Below, piece by piece: positions 38,601 through 52,400 of a stretch of 64,000 bases of DNA. Source of the stretch: Engraulis encrasicolus (lineage: Eukaryota > Chordata > Actinopteri > Clupeiformes > Engraulidae); the NCBI RefSeq assembly GCF_034702125.1, contig NC_085859.1, forward strand, positions 5,928,280 to 5,992,279, written 5' to 3'. The notes beneath the pieces are model-generated. The model searched no databases and was not told the origin of the DNA. It was given only the letters and a program-made list of their open reading frames with translations. The position numbers and the translations under genes were made by a program. Numbering within the stretch: the first letter of the stretch is position 1; each line of letters starts with the position of its first letter.

Positions 38601-41600
38601 TTGCTGATTGCCTCCGCTATAGATTTGAGGACCTTATAGTGCCTCCATCGGTCCTGACCCTCACTCAGCACCTTGGAGCAGCTGCTCAGGATGCTCCGAT
38701 GTCCCCGTCTTGGAGCATAGGGTGCATGCAGGTGTTTCCATTTTGCCCCAGGTGTAAATGTTTGATGGGCTTGGCAACACATCATAAACACCTTGGATCA
38801 ATAACTTGATCCTCTGTGGGTTCCACTACCAGATGTCCTTCCAGGTGATGTGCCGCTCCGTTGCCTGCTCCCACTTCATCCAGGCTCCTTGCTGCTTCAT
38901 GGCCACTGCTCTGCTGGTTCGCTCCTCCTCCACTGAAGATCGCACCTCCTCCTGTACCAGACTCCTCCTCTCCCTCCTAGTGGCAGACTCGTATTTGGTA
39001 GATGTTAACATCCCAAGCCCTGTTCTACCTTGTGCCACTCTGCCGAGGATGGCCTTGTGCGTAGCCCCTTAATGCGCGCCGTACCTCCAGTGGCACGCTG
39101 TAATAGTCATTGAAATGTAACTACCATAGCACTACAATACTATGACACAACACAGGCTTTTTAGTAATGCACCACAACTTGGTCATTACCATACTGGTAA
39201 CAACAAATGTATAAAGCCGTGTCTTAAGGGGTTAGACCCTCACGAATACATTTAGCACTAATTTACAGAGGTTTGAACATATTGTATGTGCATTATTATC
39301 AACTTATTACACAATGTCACCTTTCAAATTTGACCCCCTCAAGCACCCCCCGCCTGATGTCTCCCTAACTTCCTAGGATGAGTGGACATCCAAACATGAA
39401 CATATCCTTATCAGCGTGGTCTCAAAATGTCTGTTACAATCCAAGGTTTATGAGACTGTGGTCTTTTTTTTACTTTATTTCAACCACAAGTTGTACAACT
39501 CCACTCAAACTAAACCACTTTATTGTGAAAAAAATGATCATGTTTTTCCCCCTCAGGAATTGTGCTGTTTTTGCCCACACTTCCATATTTTTCACATGAT
39601 CAATGGTATTCCACATGATCCCCAGACTCTGCTGATTACATGGGCAGCACTGGGGTGGCTCTGTGACATTCCTACCCTGAAAGACAAGCCTTAGAAGAGA
39701 AGTAGGCAGGTCCTGTTTTACACAGCTTCGTATTGGCTCATTTGCTTTGAATGACTGCAGCTCCCTCAAAGCAAGAGCTAGAAACTCCATTCAAAGACTG
39801 AGTGATAGCCCAGAGTCCAGGTTTTCAAATGAGTCATATAGCTCTTCTGTATTACACCCAGGGACAAAGGAATCTCAAATCTGCTCAACAATACCCCTTT
39901 CTTACCATGTTTTTACTGTACATAGTGTACAGTACCGTACAGTACTGTACAGCAACATCTCTGTTATACTACCCAATAGGCATATCCAACCATGGCTGAT
40001 GATTGTATAACTCCTCAAGGAGTATGTTTTCATATGTGACTATGATAAAGCTTCTAGCTCAAAAGGTTATTGTACAGTAAGACCTTATATGGGGGGTGCA
40101 TTTTGACTAACTAAAAAAAATACAAAAAGACACTTGGTAAAACGCATGTGTATATCCACACATAATTGTCTTGGTAAAGGTCATATATAGATGTAGCAAG
40201 TTCTCCTTTGACAAACAGCTTCAGTAGACCTGTGATTAAGTCTTAAATATGTTTCCAAGGCCAAATGTATCAGCTATACTGCTGAAATGTAGTAATTTCT
40301 AGGGGGTCTTCATGAACGCATTTCAGAAAAAAAAAGTACATCACAAAATCTTCCTGTCACTTCCTGAAGATTCTACAGAGTCTCTACTTTCAAATGGTAC
40401 CAGCCACTTCATGATAGGTCAAAGTATGCAGACACAGGAACCATTTAAGTAGACATTGTGCAAAACCTTAAAAAAAACCTCAAAAATAGCCCCGAAGCTT
40501 AAGAGGTTAATGAATAAATATTACGGAAATATTGTTGTCTGTAGATTGCGTACCCATCATGCACTGTACTTCTTGGAGCTAATATTCTCAAACATTAACT
40601 TAATTATCACAAAGGAATGGTTGAGTTTCGCTTCAAAACTATTACTCTTCATAATGTTCTGCATTTATTGTTGGGTTTTTACCATTAAAACTAATAAGTG
40701 TTATATGAAAAAATTACATCTCATCACCCCAATATCATTGAGAAGTGTACGTCCAATCCTTGCAATATAATGGCTCCTGTTACCACTATAACAGTGATTT
40801 GAAAGAGTGAAAACTAGATGTCACAGTAGATTAATTACTTAACTAATGGGTATGCTCAGCCAAATCTATTATAAGGGTCCCAAACACCAATATCTATCGA
40901 TTAATTAACCATTAGTTATCCTCAGCCAACTCTAATATAAGGGTCCCAAACACCAATATCTATCTATTAATTAACCATTAGTTATCCTCAGCCAACTCTA
41001 ATATAAGGGTCCCAAATCCCATTATTTATCTAGTATTTATCCATTAGTTATGCCTTACTTTTGTATTAAGTAAGTGTTAATTTTGGTCCTTAGTTAAGTA
41101 TGACCTGATAGCTACTTAACTATTAACTGTGCCCTTACTTATCTATTAGTTAAATAATAATATGCTATTATCTTGTAACACAAGGTAATAGTTATCTAAT
41201 AGTTAATTAACTGCTTACTAATGTTCAACATATGCATTAATAACAATTAATATGTGTCTAATGTGGCATTAAATAATGATTATTAACCCTTACTTAAGTA
41301 TTAGGTTGTAGCTACTTTACTTAATTATGGCACCTTATTTGGAAGTGTTACCAATGATTTCTTAAGACATATATGCACATTAAACAGGTTATTATCGGGT
41401 TACTGACATTCCAGAATGATATGTATCTTCAAGCCTTAAATTCTAGATTCGTGTCACACACTTGAGTGGGACAAATGCAACCGACAGACTGCATATGAAC
41501 AGTGATAAACCGTTCACTCCAATAACCTGTTTATTCCAATGACTGTATAATTGTGGTAATGTACTCGAAATCGGCTCACTGTCCTGCTGATCAAGGGTTC

Positions 41601-41979
41601 ATGTCAGTAGGTCTATCTCACCCTATTATATGTGTTTGTGTGCCTCTGTGCAGAACATTGTGTCCATCACTGGTAGGCCTTACAGCACAACTTCAACCAG
41701 CGTGACCGTCAGCCAAAGCTTCTCCTTGGAGCCTCTGAAGGAATCGTTGTCTGCACTGAAGATGCAGCTGGAGGAGAAATTAAATTCAGTCTTCAAGCAG
41801 GAAATAGTCAAGATATCTGCAACAGGTTTGTCAACGTAGAAATTATAACATTTCCAACATCAGCATTTCCAATTAAGTGTTTAGGCGAGACATGGCCATT
41901 TCATAATTTTGTGTGTGTCTTGTAGCAGTGAGACATGTGCAGATCATCCAAAACATACAGCGTAAGTCAGCATCAACAG

Positions 41980-42068
<89 letters not shown>

Positions 42069-43376
42069 GCTTGCTGTAGGGTACGCATGCATGTGAGTTT
42101 TCCTCCTGACCATCCCACCATTTCCATTTCGTATTCATGGTCTGGACTTTGTTTGATCTGACGCGATTGCAGGAAGCAGGAAGGGCATTTTCGGATTTTA
42201 CCATATAATTTGTTGAACAAACATGTCTGACGTCTATCTATGGCGATGTAGGACCGTTTACCAGACATGTCTGACAGAACATCCTACCGTAGGATAAAAT
42301 TACAATGTAGGACCGTTTGTCAGAACACCGGCGCAAATCCTACCGGTCAACATCGCTCCACAGAGGACAGGTACCAGACGTGCGGAGCCAAGTGTCTCGG
42401 CGGAAGTACGTAGGATGGCGTGTGAGGCTAGTCTCACGTACCCCCTGAGCCGTTTTATTGTGCCACGAGTATAGCCTCGCGAGCCATCCTACGTACTTCC
42501 GCCAAAGGATTGGCTCCACTATGGTTGGCTCGCCTTTTCTGTGGAGTGTTTGCAGCGGTGGGATTTGGCTGCGCAACGACGTAAACGTCTGCGCCAATGG
42601 CTCTGGTCTGCACTATGTTGTTGTTGAGTAAATGTCGCGATTGGGTGAGAGCTGTCCAATCATTTCAAACCATAACTGAGTGCAAACGTCCTGCTTCCTG
42701 CAATCGCATCAGATCACACAAGCCAGAGATTTTTTTAGGAAGGGGAGATATGTCAAAATCGTTAGGTGTCCATAGAAATAACGGTGAAGATTCGTAATGC
42801 AAATATGGCGTCTACCCGCACATCTCCCGCCTTTCTGGTAACAAGAGCCAATGTGCCTGCTGAGCTGCGTTGCCATTGATCCAATCATCTGGCTGCATCG
42901 GTGCACGCCGTTGCTCTCATGCTGTTATGGAACTACTGCACCTGCGCTCTGTCAAAAAAAAACCCTGTGAGAAAAGTGGCTTAAAAAGCTTTATTTTGAC
43001 TCGTATGACACAACCACGTAGTCTAGATTGATCGTTTTTCACAGTGGTTTCAACCATATGATTTTCACAACCGCTGGGTTCCCTCCCATTTTCCTATTGG
43101 CTCTCATATCTGGTCTCACTAATCGCGAAATAGCACCCCGAAGAACTCTGGTCTCACCCCCAAAATGGCGGCGACTGTCCCGTCTCGATCTAAACTGTCT
43201 CTGCACAAGCTCCAGACCATGAGTACGAAATGAAATGATAGTATTATGGGACGTGATGTTTTCTTTCTCAGTGTCTGATGGCCACACTCTTACAGCTGAA
43301 CCAGCGACCAGAGAGGACTTCTTACAGTGTGAGTTGGACACACACAGACACACACAGACACACAGACACAGACACA

Positions 43377-43421
<45 letters not shown>

Positions 43422-46400
43422 TCATACATTTCATACTTACCTACTTTGTTGTACTGTTCCTTTATACTAATATAATTTCTTTTTAAACTAGAATGGGCAC
43501 TCGGTAGAGCGCAAACCTTCGCCTACGCCACTTATTTTTTTCTGGCCATCTTCAAAGTGTGGGGCATAACATTCTCCAAATTTTGGTGTTAGTTTCATTT
43601 AAATTGGACAGGAATATCGTAATATTACATTTTTGGCCCAGTCTTGACCTCTTATTCAATTCAGCATGCAACACGTTCTTCTGGCATATAGTGCTTGGCA
43701 AAGAAAAACATTTTTGACCTTTTCGTGAACTTGACCTTGACCTTTGACCCAATCACTCCCAAAAAGTAGTCGTTGTTCCTTGGGTCATGACCAATCATCC
43801 CACTAAATGTCATAAAAATCGGCTCAATTTACATTTGACCTTTTCGTGACCTTGACCTTTGACCCAATCACTCCCAAAAAGTAATTGATTGTTCATTGGG
43901 TCATGACCAATCATCCCACTAAATTTCATAAAAATCGGCTCAATTTACGTTTTTGACCTTTTCGTGACCTTGACCTGGACCTTTGACCTTTGACCCAATC
44001 ACTCCCAAAAAGTAATCGATTGTTCCTTGGGTCATGACCAATCATCCCACTAAATGTCATAAAAATCGGCTCAATGTACGTGTGTGACCTTTTCGTGACC
44101 TTGACCTTTGACCTTTGACCCAATCACTCCCAAAAACTAATCAATTGTTCCTTGGGTCATGACCAATCATCCCACTAAATTTCATAAAAATCGGCTCAAT
44201 GTACGTTTTTGACCTTTTCGTGACCTTGCCCTTGACCTTTGACCTTTGACCCAATCACTCCCAAAAACTAATCAATTGTTCCTTGGGTCATGACCAATCA
44301 TCCCACTAAATTTCATAAAAATCGGCTCAGTTCTGTCTGAGTTATACGACGTACAAACAAACATTTTGACCTTGACCTTTGACCTTTGACCCAATCACTC
44401 CCAAAAACTAATCGATTCTTCCTTGGGTCATGCCCAATCATCCCACAAAATTTCATAAAAATCGGCTCAGTTTTGACTGAGTTAGACGAAGTACAAACAA
44501 ACAAACAAACAAACAAACAGACAGACAGACATATTGACAAATAAATACACGGCGGGCAAAACATAACCTTCTGGCGAAGGTAACAAAACATAACCTTCTG
44601 GCGAAGGTAATAAATATGTTTTAGCAGATTTGGTCAATGTTAAAGGGTGTCACTTCTTCAAATGATTACTGTTACTAGTTGTTATCAAAATGGCCTCAAA
44701 AACAGTTTCCACTGATTTAGCTACAATTGCCCATTCACTGCCATTCATCATTTCAAAGCTATTTTTCCACTCTTTAAACTAGGAAAGGAAGTTATGGTAG
44801 TACAAAGGAACAATGCTACAAGAAAAAAGTGGGATTTTGTGAAGTTTTGATTTTCAAGGATTGGATGCAGTGAATAGTGAATCTGAGGAAGACCACAAAG
44901 TCGAAACATCATCATGCCATTGACTGAATAAAAAGAAGGAAAAAAAGACCTTAGAGAAGAAAAAATCCAAAGGAGTGTGATTTGATGCACCCTAACACAC
45001 ACACACACATAGTCCCCAAGTGTACACATGTGCCACAACTTTAGAGATGGTTGTGATTCATAAAGGGAGATAGCCGCGGAACATGTGAAGGTATCTGAAT
45101 ATTGCCCCAATCTCACATAACATTTCAATGTCCATGTATTATTTAATCAGTGTTTGAATGATTTTANGTCTGTGAGGGGCCAAATAAACTTTGTCTTTGT
45201 TCTCTGGCCTCAGGTTTGAAACTGCCCTCCCCCAACTATTGACTTTGCCCTTGCTATTGGATCATTCAATATGACCTCACTTCCTGTAAATTCTCTGTAA
45301 ATTCAGATGCTGGCCTTTGTTAGGCTTGTAGCAACCCAATGTAAGTAGGCGGCTGGATGTGAGTGCCCGGATATCCGCCCGAGTATCTGCATGCCTGACT
45401 GTCCCTTCTATAATATGATTGTAGCCTACCGTAACAACTCGCCTCGGCCCCCGCCGCAAATATCCACCACACCACCACGGGTCCTCTGGTGTTGTGACCG
45501 TTTTAGGATATTTTTTTCATATCCAATACTTGCACATTAAGAGTGACAATTCCATCATGGATGTTTAAACGATATGTGCGAATGCAGTCATGTAAGAGGT
45601 GAAATTTAGACCACAGGACACTTAGTGACACTTATTGGACACTTAGTGACACGATTCAGGAAAGACAGACAAAAGGAATAAAGGTTATGGTAGTTTATTC
45701 TTCACAATTCATTATTTAAAATACAAAATAGAAAATAGAAATAAAACACAAACGTTTCATTCAACCACCAGCGGTATAAAGTGCTGTGTGCGTTTTTACA
45801 TAAATAAATCACAATCTGGAGTTCACAAAATGACCGTACAAAAAGTTAAGTTTCACAAGTAACACCACTGCAATCTATAAATAGGGAAATCACACATTTC
45901 ATAGTCAGTTCATCTCATCAGTGCAATAAAGGCAACCACGGCAAACACTAACTACTGACACTCCTTAATGCCCGAAAACATCACGTTGCACACTGGGCCA
46001 CAACAATAACAGTAGGATTCACTACACCCATAAATTCAACCTAACTGTTGTACAGTCCTCCTATGTGCTCAGCGGAGGTACCCAAATGCCACTACACAGT
46101 ACCGCTGGACATACACGCACACACACGCACTCACTCACTCACATGCACACAGTTTAACAGCGGGGGAGAAATAGTCAATCCCCCGAAAATGTACCAAACC
46201 AAATTCCCGTGCTGCTGCTGGCCTCTCAGCCACTGCTGCCGGACGTGGGCTCCGTAATTGCTTAATTCAACTATAACACGCGCAATACCCAAATGCAACT
46301 TACCCACAGTTCCCAAAGCGACCGGCCGCACGCAATGGACACATCTACAGCCCACGTCCCGACACGACAGCTTGTGGCAGACAGCTCAGCAGCCCTGCTC

Positions 46401-49400
46401 TGACCCTGCTCTCTCGAACAATGAGCAAAACACCATTTTAAAACCATACCCTGCTCATCCGCCGCCAACCACCACAGGTGCGCCTGTCAATTACATCAAA
46501 CAAGTTTAGGTGCACCCATGGCAGCCAGGGCGGCTGAGCCCCACCCCCAGCGCTTAGCGCACCAGCCTACATCCACCCCCCCTACATCAAATGTGTCCTC
46601 ACATTCCCCCTGCCATGATGATCACACTTGGTAGCGTTGGGGTAGCTGACCCTTCGTAGCCCGTGCAGAGCGGCGCACCCCCTCGGCAACCGCAGGCGAC
46701 GGGTCCTGAACCCTGGAAACAGTCCGACTTGCACCTGGAAGGTGCGCTGCATCAGGAGACGGCCCATGGCCATCTGGCACATCGTCTTGCGGGGTGGCTG
46801 GACCTGGATAACAGCCCCAGACCCAAGGATACATACACACATTACCATTCTTGTTAACATCAACCCTGTCAGGTACCGCTCCCTCTTGCTGCGGCATGGG
46901 ATTTACATCAAATTTACAGGGATTTAACAGGTTACGGTGCAGCACTCTCTCTTGCCCATTAACCCCCTCAGATTTCACCACATACACAGGTATATCAACA
47001 TTGGGCTGAGACACAACCACATATGGAACCCGTTCCCACTTACTATCCAACTTCCCCCTCGTTCTTGACCTCTTATTGAGGACCAGTACCCTTTGCCCCG
47101 GCAACAAAGGCTCCCCTTTAACCCTGCGGTCAAACCCCTGCTTCTGAGAAGCTTGCGCCTTGACTGCTTGGTTCTGAGCCTGCTGATAAGCAGTTGCCAA
47201 CCGTCTATGGTGATGGTGCACCCAGCTGTCTGCAGTCCCTGAAAACCCATCCCCATTGCCCAGCAACACATCCAGAGGCAGTTTAGCATGTCGCCCAAAC
47301 ATCATATAGTAGGGGCTGTACCCTGTTGTCGAATGGGGGGTATTATTGTAAGCGTGCACCAACTCCGCCACATGACAGTCCCAGTCTTCCTTCTGGACAT
47401 CATTCAGAGTGCCCAGCATGCTCAAGAGAGTTCTATTAAACCGTTCACACTGGCCGTTTCCGGCAGGATGGTATGGAGTTGTGTGGGATTTCTTGATGCC
47501 ATACAGTGTGCATAACTCTTGGATGACTTTGGACTCAAAATTTGGGCCCTGATCAGAATGCAATTGGTCAAAGCCTCCAAATGGCTGAATGAAATGCTTC
47601 CACAGGACCTCAGCTGTTGTTTTTGCCGTCTGATCTAGGGTCGGCACGGCAACTGCATAGCGGGTGAAGTGGTCCACCATGACCAGCACATTACAGACCC
47701 CGCTTCGTGCCGCTTCTAGGGATAAGAAGTCCACAGACACAAGTTGAAGGGGGTAAGTAGATTGAATGGGGACCAATGGGGCACTTACTTGAGTACTTGG
47801 CGTCTTCCGCAGGATGCAGCGGTTGCATTTAGTGCAGTGGTTGTCGACGTCCTTCGCCATACCGCGCCAGAAGAAGCGCCTCCGTGCCACGGGCAGGACC
47901 TTCTCTGTTCCGAGGTGACCAGCCCGATCGTGTAGCCACAAGAGAACCTGCTTCTGCAAACACTGAGGCACCACCACTTGTTTAATCTTTTCCCCGGTCT
48001 TGTCCCATACTTCTCTGCATAACAGGCCCCGTTCTTCGCACTGGCGGTCCCACTCTCGCAGAAACGCTTGCGTTGGCCGTCCTTCTGCTGCCCTTTCTTG
48101 TGGGGAGGGACCCCGACCCCGGTCCATGTAGAGCCATAGCCGGGACACCTCGGAGTCAGCCCTCTGTGCTCTCTTCCAGTCCGCCAGTGAGCTGGGTCCC
48201 AGCCAGCCTTCCCGGTCAGCTGGCACCGCGGTCTCTCCACCTGGACTCGCCGTCGGACCCGGGTCTTCTGGAACAAATGCATGTAAACAGGCCTGGACCA
48301 CATCAGACTGGACACTCACCACCACGTCTGCAGGGGCCGCTGTCTCCTCCTCCTCCTCTTCGTCCTTTATTGCATCCTCCAATGACCACCGGGACAGGCC
48401 ATCTGCATTGCCATTAGTCCTTCCTGGTCGGTACTTCACGTCGAACTGGAACCCTGCCAGCTGGGCCACCCAGCGTTGTTCGACTGCACCTAGGTTGGCT
48501 GTGTTCAAGTGAGCCAGGGGATTGTTATCGGTGAACACCGTGAAGGGAGACACTGCAAGGTATTCACGAAACTTGTCCACAATTGCCCATTTCAAGGCTA
48601 AAAGTTCCAATTTAAAAGAACTGTAGTTCTTGTCATTCTTTTCTGATGGACGGAGGCTCCTGCTCGCATAAGCAATCACCCGTGCCTGGCCGTCTTGTTT
48701 CTGCGCCAGCACCGCCCCCAGCCCTGCATGGCTGGCATCGGTATAGAGCAAAAATGGCAACTGAAAGTCTGCATATGCCAAAACAGGTGCTTGCATTAAT
48801 ACCTCCTTCAGCGTCCGAAAGGCCACCTCCTGTGGCTCCCCCCATTTCCACTGGTTACCTGCCGCAGCGCGGGGATGCCGTTTCGATGTACCCCACAAGA
48901 GGGAGTTCAGAGGAGCAGCCAGGCTGGCGAAGTTCCTGATGAAGCGCCTGTAATACCCAGCCAGACCCAAGAAGGCTCGGAGCTGGGTGCTGTTCTGAGG
49001 GGTCGACCACGCCTCCACCGCCCGCAGCTTTTCTGGGTCAGGGGACACCCCTCCTTCTGTAATGACATGCCCCAAATAGTGGACTTTGCTCTGAAAGAGA
49101 CAACACTTGTTAGGCTTGACTTTCAATCCATAGGCTCCAAGTCGGGTGAATACCAGGTCCAGATGGGCGATGTGTGCGTCAAATGTGGGGGAGAAGGCAA
49201 TAATATCGTCAAGGTACAGTAACAATGTTTCAAAATTTTGGTCCCCCAAGCAACTTTCAACTAGCCTCTGGAAGGTTCCTGGGGCGTTACACAAACCCAT
49301 AGGCATCCTGTTAAATTCATATAAACCCATAGGGGTCACAAAAGCTGTCTTTTCTTTATCAGCTGGGTGCACCCCCACCTGCCAATACCCATGTGCTAAA

Positions 49401-52400
49401 TCTAAGGTGGAAAAAACACAAGACTTTTTCAGGGAGGCCAAAGACTCCTCAATTCGAGGAAGCGGGTACGCATCTTTGTGCGTGACGCCATTGAGCTTCC
49501 TGTAGTCCACGCAAAAACGAAGGGTGCCGTCCTTCTTTCTCACGAGGACCACAGGTGCCGCCCATGGGCTACTGCTCTCGCTAATGATTCCACTGTCAAG
49601 CATATTACCCAAAAGTTCTCTCACTTCTTGGTATAATTTAGGTGGGATTCTGCTGTAACGATCTCTTATTGGGGCTGCGTCCCCTGTCGGAATGACATGA
49701 AGCACTTTATCAGTGAACCCATAATCCTCATCATATTTGGAGAAGACATTTTGATGCTTCCGTAATAACTGAGTGATTCGCTCGCGTTGCTCTACAGTGA
49801 ACTGGGAGTCATCCAATGGAACTGCCACGGGCCAAGAGGAGGTTTCTTCCGGCACCTCTTGCACCTTTACCTGCCTAACCCCTATCTCCACTGTCGCTTC
49901 ATCCACTTCTCTTAGCTCCACCTCACCTTGAGATTGAAGTGGGCACACCTCAACGTCAAACACTTTACCTATCTGACAACGTCGAAACAAAGTTACTGGG
50001 GATGAAGACGTGTTTAACAGTCTAATGGGAACTCTGCCATCCACCACTGTGCTTAGTGAGCGTGCCACCAGTAGTTGCCCTGGGAGGCGGTTTTCAACAG
50101 GTTCTACAAGGCCCACATAGGATTTACCATCAGGACGTGGACGTGCACAAGCTTCAATCACTACCTCAGACTGTGCTGGAATAACTGTGTGCTTACCTTG
50201 GGGCCAGTAGACGGAGCTCATCTGTCCAGTATCATCTGCAAACTTCAATAGGTTATCCAACATTGAAAATGTCTGTTTCCATACCTTAGCATCTGCCGTA
50301 GTCCGTGGGTCTCCTTTGTCATCCGTTCCTTGGGCCATGATCACCTCTCGACATTCCTTAATCACATTCATACCAATTAGCCCTGGGCATGTGGGGACAC
50401 CATGATCTTTAACGATAAGTATTCCCCTTTTTGGTATCACTTTTCCACAGATATTTAAATCTGCTTCAATATACCCAATGTATGGGATCTCCAAGCCGTT
50501 TGCTGCCACTAAGTTAAATTTCTGGATAGGAGCATGTACTGTAGTTCCATCTGCATCAAAATATTTTCTAAAAAAACTTTCAGTCAATGTTGTTACCTGT
50601 GACCCAGTGTCCACCAGACATGCAGTTTTCACCCCCTGTATCATTACATCTACTACTGGACACTGGCCAACTAAATGCTCCCTTTGGTGTAAAAGGCCAC
50701 TAGGAGAATAACCCACTGTTTGGGCCTGTACAGTGGGTGAAATTAGTTTAAATTCTCCTGTGCAGTTGCTGGTGCTCTACATTGTCTTTCAATGTGCCCA
50801 GCTTTCCTACAACGTCTACAGATGGGTCTTCCTTGCTGGTCAAATTGATCTGAACTCTGACGCCCCCCTCTATAATCATACCTGCGCCTTACCTCAGTTT
50901 GTTGTGGCGTCTGTGGGCGCTCTCGCATTTCCCGCATCATTTCCGACAGCATATCTTTCATGTCACTTTTTAACTCGGTAAGTACCTCCTCCTTAATTTC
51001 TTTTGCCAGCTGTTTTACATCCATTGGCGTCTTGTCTTGCGTTACGCGCACTGCAGACGCCATCGCTTGTGGCGGGTTATCCAAATCATCTATCCTTACA
51101 ATAGCTTCCCGCTTTATCTCTGCAAAAGTCAAAGTGGATGTTGTTCTTACCATGTTCCGAAGTTCTCGACGCAGCACATTATCCAACAGCCCCGAGATGA
51201 ACTGGTCGCGTAAAACGTTCCCGCTGGTTGTTGAATCTCCTCTAACCGTGAGGCGATTACTCAACTCCTGCAAACCTAAAGCAAACTGTCTCACATTTTC
51301 ATCAGTCCTCTGTTTACGCGTAAAAAACTGTGAGCGCAAATTAGCCAAAGGTGTCGTATCTCCATAAATTCCCTTCAGGAATTTGATTATGTTTTGCACA
51401 GTAGCGCGCTGATCTGCTGGCATGGCCAATACTTCACGTCTCGGTTCTCCTTCCAAATTATTAATGAGGGTGGACACTTTTTGTGCTTCAGATAGCGGAT
51501 ACATGTCAAACATCGTGTTTTGTGCCGTAAGCCAGTCTTGGAAACTGTGCTCTTGCTCTCCCCCTTTAAATTTTGGGCCCCATGGATTCCCCATCATCAT
51601 CGGAAACATAACCATGTTTGGATTGTTAATTTGGCCCCGTGCTGTACTAGACTGGGGGTGTTCCTGACTCTGTTCACTAGAGACAGTGGAATCATTTGCT
51701 TCATTACCTGAGAGCGACATTTTCCTGATCCGTGCCACTGGTCCAAAACTGCCAAAGACTACGCCAAGTTGTAAGAGGTGAAATTTAGACCACAGGTTCT
51801 ATTGGACACTTAGTGACACGATTCAGGAAAGACAGACAAAAGGAATAAAGGTTATGGTAGTTTATTCTTCACAATTCATTATTTAAAATACAAAATAGAA
51901 AATAGAAATAAAACACAAACGTTTCATTCAACCACCAGCGGTATAAAGTGCTGTGTGCGTTTTTACATAAATAAATCACAATCTGGAGTTCACAAAATGA
52001 CCGTACAAAAAGTTAAGTTAAGTTAAGTTAAGTTTCACAAGTAACACCACTGCAATCTATAAATAGGGAAATCACACATTTCATAGTCAGTTCATCTCAT
52101 CAGTGCAATAAAGGCAACCACGGCAAACACTAACTACTGACACTCCTTAATGCCCGAAAACATCACGTTGCACACTGGGCCACAACAATAACAGTAGGAT
52201 TCACTACACCCATAAATTCAACCCAACTGTTGTACAGTCCTCCTATGTGCTCAGCGGAGGTACCCAAATGCCACAATACACAATACCGCTGGACATACAC
52301 GCACACACACGCACTCACTCACTCACATGCACACAGTTTAACAGCGGGGGAGAAATAGTCAATCCCCCGAAAATGTACCAAACCAAATTGCTGGCCTCTC

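Noticed and set aside
37921..38639. Plus-strand frames of 60-104 codons
   Set aside because: They are antisense to the R2-like LINE relic, whose minus-strand motifs explain the sequence.
46663..51711. Plus-strand frames over Gypsy gag and pol (for example 48073-48417, 48875-49222, 50960-51367)
   Set aside because: Shadows of the intact minus-strand genes.
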